From Reticulascus tulasneorum (taxonomy: Eukaryota; Ascomycota; Sordariomycetes; Glomerellales; Reticulascaceae): a stretch of 64,000 bases of DNA. The position numbers and the translations under genes are program-made. Shown here in pieces: positions 21,863 to 32,962 of the stretch. How positions within the stretch are numbered: position 1 is the stretch's first letter; each line of letters begins with the position of its first letter. The stretch is from NCBI GenBank assembly GCA_001557505.1, contig LSAX01000010.1, positions 372,001 to 436,000 of the forward strand. The letters run 5' to 3'. The notes beneath the pieces are model-generated. The model searched no databases. It worked only from the letters and a program-made list of their open reading frames with translations, and was not told the origin of the DNA.

Positions 21863-23487
21863 TCACAATCCGGGTGCCTGACTGCTCGTTCGTCTCCTCT
21901 TCGCGCCGTAGAACGCATATGTAGAAGCGGTCTCGTCGTCCTCCAGCAGCTCTTGATCGCCTCGTCCGGACACGATCTAGACTATCAGTTAGCAGTGGCA
22001 ATCTCTGCCAGGGCAAGGAAGGCGTACATATTGGGCTGTGGACGCCGCGACGGCGATGACCATGAACACGACCAGCATGAGGATGATACTCCCGGAGGTA
22101 TCCATATTCTTGAACATTCGTAGCATCGTGTCCGCGGGCAATCGGTTTCTTGGTGGATTAGGCACGTTCTCTATCAAGCAATGCAAGGCTGCGTCCGGAA
22201 GGAAAGGAGGATGGAAAGCGTCGAGAAAGGTCAAGACTGCAGTTGATATTCATCCGTCCCCCCGAAAAAAAGAAACAAAGAAACCGATGTTCCAGCACGT
22301 GTCAGACCATCCTTTCCATTTCCAATCGCGCCTTTGTCTCATCAACCAATCTCTTGCAGCCACCTGACAAATTCCGCCTCGAGATGGGATGTCCGTTCCG
22401 AGAAGGGTGCCTCGAACACTTCCCAATCTGCACCACATTATCCCACTGGAATGCGGGGACGAAGCCAATCACATGCAAAACCACCCTTCGCTGCGTTTTC
22501 GCAAAAAAACGCCCACCCACCCCGTGAGAAATGTGCTGCCTGATGGGACCATGATTCCCATCAATCATGTGTGCCGCCTAGTTGGGTAGGAATGAGGCTT
22601 TTTGGGGGAGAGGCCGAAGGCTAACGGAGTGGTGGATGCATGGGAGGGGGGAATAATCGGCACGTAGCTCCTGCGGAGCGCCGGCCGCTGAACAGACATC
22701 CTGCTTAGTATAGCCCTTATTCAGTTCTGAAATCTCTATAATAGACTTACGATGCTGCTCATCACGATCAGGATCCCCGTATTATACATGGGCTACCTTC
22801 CCACCGCCGTTCCTCAATCTGTCCATCTATAGAAGCCAAGGTGTCGCCTTCGCTCTTCACATCATGGATGAACTCGCCAACCATGCCCAGATAATCCCGA
22901 ATCTGAGCCAGGATCCTCCAAGTATACATGGCCGCTGCCGCGATGAGTATCAGGAACACCTACCGAGTTTGTTAGCTTTTGTCTGAAGCCTGAGCATGGC
23001 CCCCTCGTCCTCCGCCCGTCATCCGTTGCGAATTGACGAATTGCCAAAGGAGCAAGCTTACAATGCAGACAAAATAGTCATCCCGGCTGACCTCCCTCAG
23101 CTCACATACCCCCCAGGGCCTGTCGACGTACGCCCAGCACCAGACGCTGTCGGACTCGCCTCGCGATTGCTCCATGCTCCTGAAGAGGCGCAGCGCCGAT
23201 TGGAAGCCGAAGTAGACGAGCCCGAGTCCCAATGGCAGTGGAAGTGCTAGATATAGGTATTCAACTGCCTGCGCGATGTGCTTCAGGAACATAGTCGCTG
23301 CGTTGATGACGGAGCGGGTGTCAGAGAGCAGCCGTCCCAGCCATGATGGGGACAGCGCCGGACGCTGTGTACGTACCGCGGCGTATAGTTCCCGCTGCTT
23401 CGGTAGAGTTAAGTTCGGCGACGATTGGTATCTGTGGAACTCCTCGATACTAGAGTCGGTGATGAGTTGCTGGCTTGAGTGCATCAT
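21863..23487 (-). CDS. Probable multi-exon membrane protein, function unknown
   Basis: Four-exon model: 23487-23062, 22959-22797, 22236-22028 and 21976-21863, totalling 912 nt and 303 residues with all phases closing. Intron 1 (102 nt) has GTAAGC, a GCTAACAAA branch and a TAG acceptor. Intron 3 (51 nt) has GTACG, a CTAACTGAT branch and TCTAG. Intron 2 would be 560 nt, unusually long, so an exon may be missing there. Three hydrophobic stretches are visible: about residues 75-105 (YLYLALPLPLGLGLVYFGF), one spanning the first splice (DYFVCI to VFLILIAAAAMYTW), and GSIILMLVVFMVIAVAAS near the C terminus. The C-terminal tail is hydrophilic. I recognise no family. A split into two genes is the main alternative. 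Confidence 0.5.
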
Positions 23488-24038
23488 GATGGATCAGCCC
23501 AATTGCTCGACAGACGACTCCGAGAGATCAAACTGCTTTAATGTGCCTGGAAATTCAATTGCAATCGCAAATACGAATTGATCAAGAAAAAAATCGTCAG
23601 CAATACACGTCAGTGTTTTATGGTCTGTGGTGGCAACAGTGCCGCCCGTTCCATTGTTAGTCCCGACGTTTTCGGCGACGCTCCGGGAACCGTCACCCAT
23701 CCCTATTTTCCATCTGAAACAACAAAACCGCTGAAATCACTCCAAAGTGGCCCGGGAATGGGGGATTGTTACGATATTTGCATTTCTCAATTACGCAATC
23801 GTCTACCCAGACGACTTAATGCTGTTGAACGCCCAAAGAGATATGATACCCCAATGCAATCAATGCCGGGGCAGATGCTCTCGTATCCTACTAGTACAGG
23901 CTCCAAGTTCTCTCCAACCACAAGGTATGTATCTATAGCGCAGCCTCAGTAAACCGACACCAATGTCCAGGCCTCTACTTCCATGACAATCCAATGACGA
24001 TACTACGCCTGCAATCAGCGACCATACATACCCCTTAC
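23488..24038. other. Intergenic, no gene seen
   Basis: About 550 bp between the probable membrane protein start and the set9 stop codon, both on the minus strand. It is expected to hold the membrane-protein promoter and the set9 3' flank. Nothing else was recognised. Confidence 0.5.
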
Positions 24039-26195
24039 TCATCGTGCCGCGAGTTTGAGGCTCGCCCGCCGCATTCGACCGCTACGTCTCAACCCTCGGG
24101 CGTCTTCCTCTGCCTCCTCGACTTTATTTTCGAGATCCCTCTTTCTTTTCTTTCCGCTACCGGCCTTGTTGGTTTGCATTTCCTCGGCCTCCTCGGCCCT
24201 CTCCGATACAGACCACGAAGGTCGTTTCCGACCGCGAATCTTGGCCTCGTCGTCCGCATGCAAGAACCGGTGGATAAGCCGATGATCCAGAATTCGCTCC
24301 TCCTTATCTCTCGGTCCTGCTGGTTCGGTCTTCGGCCAGATGTACCCGTAAAGCTTTGAATGCCGCTCACATCGTGGGCATGAGCTCCTTGTATAGTAAG
24401 CATTACGCTGCACAAAAGCTGTCTCGCAGTTTGTGCATCGAACCCACGCGGTCTCCGGCTCTGAGAGCAAAAGTGGTGTGAGAGTATAGTCACCAGGCTC
24501 ACGAGTGCGAGCAGGGGGTGTCGCTTGCTTGACCAAGACTCGCCGTTGATAGCGTCTCTTCTGGCGGGGTTCAGAAACCGTGACAGTCTCGGCGACCTCC
24601 GTACTGATGATAATAGATACAGCTTCCTTCGCTGGCTCTTGCACCGGCGTCGACGATGCTGGCGTTGCCGGAGGCGGGGTCTCGCACAGGAACGAGATTG
24701 GTATGGATCTGATTATCGACGCAGATACCTGGTGAGTTGCTGACGCGGTGACAAAAGAAACAGCTGTCTCTGTTGTGACCTTGACGTTTTTCGATTCAGC
24801 GATAAATGGTTTCGCATTGGCCAACGTCTCGTCCCTCGAGTCTTCGGATTCCTCCCGCTTGAGAACTTGAATCGCTCGCTTGATGGGAGTAGGCTTTGGG
24901 GAGTGGATGACAGGTTCGGGACTGTCCTTCTCAGGCTCGGTCACATCTGTTGAGGCGCCGCCCCCATTTCCAGCACTCGAGAATGATGCACTTCGTGCTG
25001 ACTGGTCTGCCGAACTCCCCCGCGAACTTTCAAGGTCCAACAATATTGGTACTGCCCGATTCTCCGATGTCTTCAATTTCTTAGATGGTGTGATCGGTGG
25101 CGTGGCCAAGGTGTCAAACGGTCGTTTCTTGCCGGGCAGAAGAGCATCCGGCAGCGGCGAGTCAATGGCGAGGGAGCCACGACCAGGCTTTCCGCCGGAC
25201 CGGGTCTTAGGGACGCGCGGGCGAATATCGGGCGTGACGGATGGCGTCCGCGATAGACTTCCTATTTGATCATCTTTTCGCCGTCGCCGCAAAGAATACC
25301 CCTGCAGACCATCCTCCTCGATGCTCTTCTTCACCGCAACCTGACCATCCTCGGCTGCCCAGCCATTGGCACAATTGCCTTCACAAGTGCGGCATAGACA
25401 CTCGCAGTTGTCGTCCCCAAAGTAGTTTTCGGCGTACGTGACAGTTATCTCCTCACCGACCTCGATATCCCTGATCGCAATGATCTCGATACCAGCCTGT
25501 CCCGTGGTCATGAGCTTCGCGTTGGCATTGCAATCGTGATTCGCCAGTCGGGCGGGTCCCATGAACAAGCTCGAGCATTTGTTCCGCGCAGAAATGACAA
25601 TGCTGAAATCCTTCTTCCGGGCCGTCATCTCCTGCTCCTCCTCGGGGGTGATCAGGACCTGCGTACCCGAGAGATATTTGATCTTCTCGTTTTTCTTGAT
25701 GTAACGGCGAGCCGTGATGCTTGCCTCGTGGGTGACAATTGTGTAGCGGTTGGTCGAGTTGATTTCGAAAGGACAGTCGGGGAGATAGATCTGTATGTAG
25801 CGGCGCAAATGGCGCTTGAAGTCCTCCTTCTCTTTCGGCGTCTTCAGTCCATTGTAGAACTTCTTGATCCCATCTGTCGCAAGGAGCCGATCTTCAGCCG
25901 CATCCGGATCCTTGTTGAGGGCCACCTCGGCCTGGAGGATCTTGGTAATGTCCTCCTCCCTTACGCCGCGGGATGGATGATAGGACGAGCGATTCTTGGG
26001 TATTATAGTCCAGTAGTATGCCTAGGATCTTGTCAGTTCCAGCTCGCAAGGGCAAACGGCGGAGAGCATGCAGCGCTGAGAGCAGGGAGGTCCTACATGG
26101 TCGACGAGCGCATCGGTCAGGAGGTCATCGTAAGCAGCCAGTTGCGCCAATGTAAGCGGCTGCTTCTTTGCTGCCGAAGCATTTGAAGGAGGCAT
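24039..26195 (-). CDS. set9: Histone-lysine N-methyltransferase Set9 (H4K20)
   Basis: Two exons, 26195-26097 and 26021-24039, with a 75-nt intron, giving 693 residues. The start ATG at 26195 gives MPPSNASAAKKQPLTLAQLA, the usual fungal Set9 N terminus, and the splice joins LVDH to AYYWTIIPKN in phase. The SET domain lies at about residues 115-235: TIVTHEASITARRYIKKNEK, the cofactor and active-site segment PARLANHDCNAN, and EEITVTYAENYFG. A cysteine cluster resembling post-SET (CECLCRTCEGNC) follows. The remaining ~440 residues are low-complexity with basic patches. They include a CxxC pair (WVRCTNCETAF and SSCPRCERH) at about 545-575 that could bind zinc, and a Lys/Arg-rich C terminus. The enzyme methylates histone H4 Lys20 in the nucleus. 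The assignment is by family resemblance throughout the N-terminal third. Confidence 0.95.
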
Positions 26196-27172
26196 CTTGC
26201 ATTCTCAGTGGCAGCGTAGCATAAAAGGTGAAGAGGTGATGCGACTGCGAGAACGAGTGTCCGAAGTAATAAAATGACCGTGGTGAGCCAAGAACGGCAA
26301 GGAGTGGACGAAGAAACCAAGAATTGGGGTCCCTTCAAAATGCCCCCAAGAGGAATTGGGATTCCTGCTGGTCGGATAGGGTGGGTGTGCCAGCCGAGAC
26401 GAGGAGTGAGGTGAGAGACACGTTGGAGGATTAGGATGGGAGAAGCGTTTCCAGGGGAGGCGCAGTTGCGAGACTTGTCGTCTTGTCTTTTTTGTCAGCT
26501 CGGACGGGGTGTCGTCATGATCAGGCTGATGAAGAGCGCGGGAACAAGTCACGGCGGCCGATGCGACAGGTGGGGAATCAAGTCGGGAATGTGTCAGGAA
26601 CCAGGAGACTGGGGATTCAGAGTATTATCGGGGAGCCAAGCAAGAAAAGAGAGAACAAAGGAAAAGTCAGCTGCTACTGTGGCCTCATGGAGGGAGCCGG
26701 ACCAAATCCTCAACCTGTGGGTGAGAGAGAGAGAGAGAGAGGTTTGTGAGAGACTATAGGAAGAGGATTCAATGGGGGAGTGAATATGAGTGAATGGGAT
26801 GGCAATCGCGCTACTGTCCCTTACATTTGCCTTGCCTCACATCCCCCAGGGGAGATTGGTACCTTCCCAAATCCTGGAAAATCGAGTGGCTAGGCGATTA
26901 TCGAACATGGGTCTCCAGCTGAGACGTCGAAAGCTCGGGCCACTTTATCCGCCGCCAATCATTGGTCATCGCAGCACCTTGCACCATTTCTGGCCCACGT
27001 ATTCGTAAGAAAAGAACGCTAGGGCGGAATCGGCATCACTTATTTCCTGACCTCAATTTGCATGCATGGGGGGACTCGAGGTTTTGGAGAGCTTCACGAT
27101 ATATCATCAGTCCGCCCCAGCAGAACGAAATCTAGCAATCGGCCTCGCAACGGGGGCATCTGCGTCGCTACG
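26196..27172. other. Divergent upstream region of set9 and mrpl38
   Basis: About 980 bp between two divergent start codons, expected to hold both promoters. It contains a (GA)n tract on the plus strand at 26723-26742. No additional coding feature is supported. Confidence 0.5.
26723..26742. repeat. (GA)n dinucleotide repeat
   Basis: About ten uninterrupted GA units seen directly, in the set9/mrpl38 divergent promoter region. GA/CT tracts are common in fungal promoters, but no regulatory role is demonstrated here. Confidence 0.9.
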
Positions 27173-27717
27173 ATGATTCAATTAAAGGTGCGGATACTAT
27201 TTACGTATATCTGGTATCGCAATGCAATGCTAATTACTCAAACAGACGGTGCTCAACTGCATCGACAACTCGGGCGCGGCAATCGTCGAGTGTATCATGG
27301 TGATCGGCCAGAAGAAGGCCGCCAGGATAGGTACGGCTACCGCCCAAAGCCCCCCTTCCCAATCCTGTCTATCCTACACGCGCAGCAGCACGTATGACAG
27401 CTACTGACGGAAGCATCACAGGCGACAAGATAGCGGTCGTCGTCCAGAAGCACCGAGGCGCCAACGCGGACGGCATGGCCGGCTCCTCCTCCGCCAGCAA
27501 AGTCCGCCGCGGCGACATGCGACAGGCGGTCGTGGTACGCACGAGATCGAAGTTGGCACGGGAAGACGGCAGCGTGATACGCTTCGACGACAACGCCTGC
27601 ATCTTGATCAACAAAGCTGGCGATCCGGTCGGGTCGCGCATCACTGGCGTTGTGGGCGCCGAGCTGAGGCGGAAGAAGTGGAGCAAGATTCTGTCTATGG
27701 CACCGATGCAAGCGTAG
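27173..27717 (+). CDS. mrpl38: Mitochondrial large-subunit ribosomal protein uL14m
   Basis: Three exons, 27173-27187 (five codons), 27246-27330 and 27422-27717, with introns of 58 and 91 nt, giving 131 residues. The assembled start MIQLK-TVLNCIDNSGAAIVECI matches the L14 family opening, and later landmarks are RRGDMRQAVVVRTRS, DGSVIRFDDNACILIN and VVGAELRRKKWSKILSMAP. It is close in length to bacterial L14 (about 122), so it is the mitochondrial and not the cytosolic (uL14/Rpl23) paralogue. It acts in the large subunit of the mitoribosome near the subunit interface. The five-codon first exon is confirmed by exact phase closure and family fit. Divergent neighbour: set9. Convergent neighbour: rpb9. 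Confidence 0.96.
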
Positions 27718-28038
27718 GCCTATGATGGCGAGACAGGGGAGCTGTACAATATTACTGCATGAGCTGGCGTTCAGATGGTTGGCAAGACATAGCAAATCCC
27801 GTACTGGTTAGAGATATCACGGCTCCTAAATGATACAACATATCACACGAGACACAAAGTCAGAGGCAGCAATTTTAAACGTGGCAAAACTTTGTGTGGA
27901 ATTCGGAAATCTAATATACTCGGGGACAATCCATAGTCCGCCTTAACCTTTTCTCTGCAAAGACCAAAACCCCCAGGGTCCGTGACGCCTCCCAATGCAA
28001 AATATCATCTCACCCTCCGGGGTATCATCGAGACGAGG
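27718..28038. other. Convergent intergenic region
   Basis: About 320 bp between the stop codons of mrpl38 and rpb9, presumably carrying both 3' ends. Overlapping transcripts are possible. No other feature was seen. Confidence 0.5.
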
Positions 28039-28980
28039 CTACTGGAAAATATGACCGCAGTCGCAGCAAACATAGAACAATTTCTGTCGCGAGAGGTTAG
28101 CCTCCAAGTGCCTCGTCAGTGAAAAGAGAGCCCAGACTCACCATGCCGGTTTCGGCGCTTCGTTGCTGAGATTGGAAGAACACAGCTTCCTCGTGCTTGC
28201 AGACAGGACATGTCTTGTTCGACCGAGGGAGCTAGATCAAGCAAGAAACAATGTCAGCCAGCTGGTCTAAAAGAAGGTCTTGAGTCCAAGAGGAAACAAA
28301 ATCCAGTTCTCCAGCCAACCCGCGTCCATCTCGTTTGCAGGCGTCCGCGTCCGCGTATGGTGATGGTGCGGTTCGATAGGCCCTTCTTACTGCCCCGTGG
28401 CCGACAATCGAAGTCGCGATAGGTCGGCGAGCTTCTCCTCGACGCCGACTGAGGACTCGTCCGACTCCGACTCCTTCTCCTCGTCGTACTCCGAGAATGG
28501 ATCTTCCCCCTCGTCCATCTCCATCAAATCCTCCCACGTAATCCCCGTATTCCTCCGCTCATCCTTGGGTTCCTCTCGTACAGGGATTCGAACTTCAGCA
28601 AACCCGGATCCAGACGTCTCGTTCGCGAAATCATCCAATGTGTCGCCACAAACACCACAGAAAATGGGGTGTCCACAACATAGACACGTCACAGAACACA
28701 AGTCAAACTGAGAACCACCTACAGTAGGATCAGAGCCCACATCCTGCGTCACGCCGGCGGTTTCGCCCGCGGCGTTGTTAAGTATGTTGCGGAAGACACA
28801 TGTCGACTGCGCTTCTTCGGTGTATTGGCACGTTCGGCATGTAAACTGGAGTCGATGGGAGTCTTCGTCCTCCTTCGGATACAGCATGTTGGAGCATTCT
28901 GAACAGAATCGGAAGGTAATTTGCTCGAGATTCTTCTTAGCAGCTCCCTCGTGGGAGGTGGTCGAGTTTGGGGTGGCCAT
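28039..28980 (-). CDS. rpb9: RNA polymerase II subunit Rpb9
   Basis: Three exons, 28980-28723, 28231-28142 and 28083-28039, giving 130 residues. The N-terminal zinc ribbon has [16 protein letters not shown] and [11 protein letters not shown]. The conserved linker [11 protein letters not shown] joins [19 protein letters not shown] across the first splice, followed by [20 protein letters not shown] and GHIF, the TFIIS-type C-terminal ribbon. All eight zinc-ligand cysteines are present. Rpb9 sits at the jaw of Pol II and affects start-site choice and transcriptional fidelity. Intron 2 is an ordinary 58 nt. Intron 1 is 491 nt and, oddly, stays open in the same frame for about 110 codons after the donor (see finding). 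The start ATG is the first in frame and gives the family N terminus. Confidence 0.95.
28232..28722 (-). other. Long first intron of rpb9 with in-phase open frame
   Basis: 491-nt intron (GTAGGT donor, TTGATCTAG acceptor) in a window where introns are mostly 47-110 nt. If retained, translation continues in frame to a stop at 28387, giving a 197-residue protein: the first Rpb9 zinc ribbon, a cysteine cluster [15 protein letters not shown], then a strongly acidic tail. The intron assignment itself is firm because exons on either side rebuild Rpb9 exactly. Confidence 0.75.
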
Positions 28981-30020
28981 CGTTCAAGTACTACTGGTTT
29001 TGTGTGGCGAATAAGGGCGAAAAGGGCTGCTCGGTAGAGCGGTGGAAGGGTGGTTCTTTGCCTTTAAATATCGAGGACTTGAGGACGGGGTTGCACGTGT
29101 GTAAGAGTAAAAGTAAAAGTTTGGCGTCGCTGAAGCGCGTTTGCGTGTTGTTGTTTGTAAAAGGGAGGGAGAAAGGAAGAAATGTGAATGCGGTGGGGAG
29201 GCAAAAGGTGGGGTTTGTGCAGGTTTAAAATCCAGCCTCTGACCGCTTCGTCACGGAGAAAGCTGGTCGAGCAGTGACACACTAGCAATGGTGGCTCAGA
29301 TTTGTCTGCTTGTAATTGTGCCAAAAATGTCTTTTGAGCTCGGTGATGAGTGATGTCCACGGAAATCCTAGGTCGAAGTATTTGATTTTCCTGGGTCTTT
29401 TCGCTGCAAAACGCAATGATCTGGTTTATACGTGCTACCTCTGTAGGTTATGCAATTTGGCGGCCCCCTCCACCAACTGCTGTGAGTCAGCAGGGCCAGT
29501 TTCCTTGCCTGAGAGCATCGCCCCCTTACCATCTGATCAGGCATGACTCAAAGACTAGACTACGTAGGTGCCTAGCAATCAGCCCCTGAGAATCAATAAG
29601 CTTTTTGTACATCTTTGAACTTGCGCATCTGCCAAAGGCTCACTGTGGCGATCTTTACGTTGCCCCATTAGGTTATCAGTCACCGCAAAAGAAACAAGAC
29701 TGGGTAACCCTCACCAACAACGTTGTACGCCATAACCCCCGAGTCTACCTTAAATTAGTGTGTGCTCTGAAATAAGGCCATCTGGCATACGAATCTCAAA
29801 TTACCGCAGCCGTGTTGTGGGGTCTAGTCTAAGTGATGACCTCAGCTCCGGCAAGCTGGACGATCTTGCCGTCCTGGAAAGCCCATAGCGTAACAGGATG
29901 AATAACGATGTTTGTCTCGGAGCGAGGCTTAGAGTCGGCTCCAGGAATAGCCTCTCAGAGATGGCCCCATAGAATACAATATGCAACATGGCAAGTGGCT
30001 TTTGGTCCACAGGTGAAAAA
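28981..30020. other. Intergenic, no gene seen
   Basis: About 1 kb between the rpb9 start and the HET gene stop, both on the minus strand. It includes the rpb9 promoter. Short frames only, and no RNA gene or repeat recognised. Confidence 0.5.
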
Positions 30021-32136
30021 TCAAAGCAGCACAAATTTCCGTAGCTCCCGTTGCCCACACTCCAGCTCATCCACAGCCCTCCCGTACATGTATCCATCAA
30101 CATACACATCTCCCACAACGGTATAGCCTTCCGCCTGTTTCCTAAGTACGATCGGTGTGGAGCAGCCAAAAGGAACGCAAATGGTATCCTCCGGGTTGAT
30201 GTGCTGGGAACCTAGACACAAGTTCCCATGCTCAGAGATGCAGAACCGTCGGTGGCTCATGGCCGGCTTAAAAAAGCCCTCAAATGCCTGACCAATTACT
30301 GCGCCAGAGAGATTCGGCGCTTTGTTCGCGTGGTCCTTTGAATCGGGATCCAGTTGTAGGTGTCGAAATCGTCGATCTGTCAGGTCCTCAAATATGCTGT
30401 ACGTCCGATGCATCCATTCTGTTGGGCTCAAATGGTTCTTGGGCGTCGAGTCCAGGCATAACGTACGACAGAAGGCTTCTCGATCGACAGTGGAAAGCTC
30501 TGGCCTAGAATTCACCAGCACCTCGTGCCATTGCAAGAATGCCACTAGGAAATTACTAGTCGTGAGATGTCCAGAAATGCTGATGCCACATACTTCAACA
30601 GTACTAATGACAACGGCTTCGATTTCCAACCTTCGCCTCCGATTCAGAAATTGCACCCGTGCCGGCTCCCCGCGTGAGGCATCAAAGGACCGGGCATGCG
30701 ATAAGGGTAACACCCAACGGTCATGACGTGACCAATCAGGCACCCAAGAAGGAAGCATTTCGATGTTGTTTGGATGGGAACCTGGCGATGCTGCGCAGAT
30801 GATGCTCAATGAAGCGGTTGTCGTTACGAAATAATCAACAACATCAGTAAAAAGTTGCCGAACCGATTTCGTGTAGTCCACCTGAAACTGTGCCCGCTCG
30901 CGATCGGATAGCAAGCCGAGAACGGCAAATATCCTGTCTCTTGGATCTCTACACAGTTTGGTTCCGCAGCGTAGTAGGCAGCTGAACAAATTCAGGGCTC
31001 GACCTCCCATCCTCGTTAAATGTCGTAGAGCCCCGGGGCCGTCATGGGTTAGCACTTTTGCCCAGCTCATCGAGTTTTCCGATATATAGCCCGCGCCGAA
31101 CCAGGCACGAATGAGAGTTCCCCTCTGGTCAAAGAGTGTATTGGATGCATCAATGTAGTTCTTCCAAGGCAGTGCACTACTACCGCAGTAGACAACAACG
31201 TCTTTGCCGCTGAGGACCTCCTGAACAACCCACAGCCTTCGCCAGTAGTCCCTTTCAAAGAGGCTCACCAGCGCACGAAAGTGGTCGATCGAATCTGCTG
31301 ACCTGATAAGACTGGAAACATGGCCCGGTGAGTATCGGTGGCGAACCAGCTTGTTCACCAACTCAACTGCAAGGTGACTATCGTGAGAGTCAAGGCCAAG
31401 CCACAGTACAACAGCTTTGGCCCCACAGTATATCGACGGCATGAGCTGAACTTGATGGTTTCGTTCGTTCACATCTTGCTGGTCGATACTAATAGCGTCC
31501 GCCCAGATAATGACCTCCTCAGATTTCAGTCTTAGCTGCGCAAGGGCATGCCAGAGGTTCGACGTTACAGGAAACTCAACACCTTCGAGTAAGATGGTTC
31601 TGGTATCCTCAGGATCGCCCCAGGCATAAGACAAAGGCGAAATAATCCTGCTGCTTGTCCAGATCTCGAATCACAATCTCACATTGAATTGATGAGGACG
31701 TTTCCGGCAACAGCCGCAGACAGCGTGTCGTGTTCCGGCTATTTACTAGTGGCTTGTAGCGAAAGGATGTGTCGCCAAGCTTCCTCGGAGCAGGACTCGA
31801 GGACCGGTGCCAGCTGACGTTTGATTCTGACGAAGAAGGATGAGGAGGGGCCTCTCTCCACGTCGCTGTACTGTCACTCGTGCCAGTTGGAAAGCGGTTG
31901 GGTGAACTGTGAGGCGGGGAGTGAATCGGCGGCCTCTGGCTATAACTTGTTCCAGGTGAGGCAGCCGGAGGGGAGGAACCGGCAGCCCATGGCAGGGTTG
32001 GAGAGGCGATGTCTAAAGATGAAGATGGGTTTGGCAAGCTGTTAGATTGTGCTTGCTTTGCAGCAATACGACTATCCAGCTTTCCGATCCGACTTGGTGA
32101 TCGGCTTGGATCATGAGGGTTCTCTTCTGGCGGCAT
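30021..32136 (-). pseudogene. HET-domain (heterokaryon incompatibility) gene with frameshift
   Basis: Two overlapping frames make up one gene of about 704 residues. The first frame runs from the ATG at 32136: a Ser/Pro-rich disordered region of ~125 residues, then YKPLVNSRNTTRCLRLLP and EIVIRDLDKQQDYFA. The second frame continues from about 31634: LSYAWGDPEDTRTILLEG, IIWADAISIDQQDVNERNHQ, AKAVVLWLGLD and RLWVVQEVL, the classical HET motifs. Homology runs straight across the switch point, where a run of three T (AAA on the plus strand, 31633-31635) appears one base too long. No intron of workable size fits. The C-terminal region (CVPFGCSTPIVLR, VVGDVYVDGYMYG) is typical of full-length HET proteins. 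Function: allorecognition-type cell death signalling. The gene is either a recent pseudogene or affected by a sequence error, since the rest is intact. Confidence 0.85.
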
Positions 32137-32962
32137 TGGCTCTAACGAATAATGGCTCCGGGAGCGAGACTAGAGGGATAGCGACTGAGAACAGGTTATG
32201 CTTTTCACTTGATAGCATGAACTTATCTACGGCCACAGTGATTAACATATATCATCAAATAGAGTACTTTAGGGGCGAGGGAAGTCAAGGATCGAGTGAA
32301 GAAGGCTTGTGCCCAATGATCGAGCCACCAGATAAGGCTTCACGGTGGTAAGGCTGTGAAGCCGCCATGACACACACGCACTACCGAGCAAGCCCGCGAC
32401 GAACGACCGGAGGTGATGTGGTGGAGTTGAGGTTCAGTACGTACCTTACCTTAAGTACCGTGTGTGCCTAGGAATGTAGCGCCCAATAAGGTAATATGTG
32501 CCTTAAATTATTATTCAAACCCCAGGTAAAGGTACCTTAAATTATATTACTCAGCAGGAGAACAACCGCTGGCTCGCAGGCCCGCGCCCCTCTGAAAACA
32601 ATTGCCTACTCTGGGGGCACGGGGCACAATTTACCAGGGACAAGCCCCGTGATCACCCAGAATAAAGTGGGGAGCACACCCCCCAATAGCGCTCTTGAAA
32701 CATGACAGGCCAATCCCCGCCTTCCCCCCGCTGCAGGACATTTGAAGTTGGTTGCTGGTTGCTGGTCAGGATCCAGCCGCCCGTTGACCCTCATATCCCA
32801 CCTGGGCGGCACGTCATTCTATCCATTTAATAACAGCCCTGCATCGCCAATCCAACCTTCCAGTCTTCCGTCCGCGACAACTATTCAGGAACAAATAAAT
32901 CCTAGCCAAGCTGCGGTCTTACTCCTACGATTCAGGTCCAATCTTCACAACCTAGCGCGAAT
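32137..32962. other. Divergent upstream region of HET gene and pin1-type gene
   Basis: About 830 bp. It contains several TACCTTA/TAAGGTA-type words and two copies of CCTTAAATTAT (about 32501 and 32535), of unknown meaning. No gene is supported. Confidence 0.45.

Noticed and set aside
28560..28585. GTTCGAATCCC-like tRNA B box on the minus strand
   Set aside because: No A box, acceptor stem or cloverleaf can be built around it; it lies in the rpb9 intron frame.
28397..28711. Ser/Asp-rich 104-codon plus-strand frame opposite the rpb9 intron
   Set aside because: Starts at GTG and is the mirror of the acidic minus-strand frame; no independent support.
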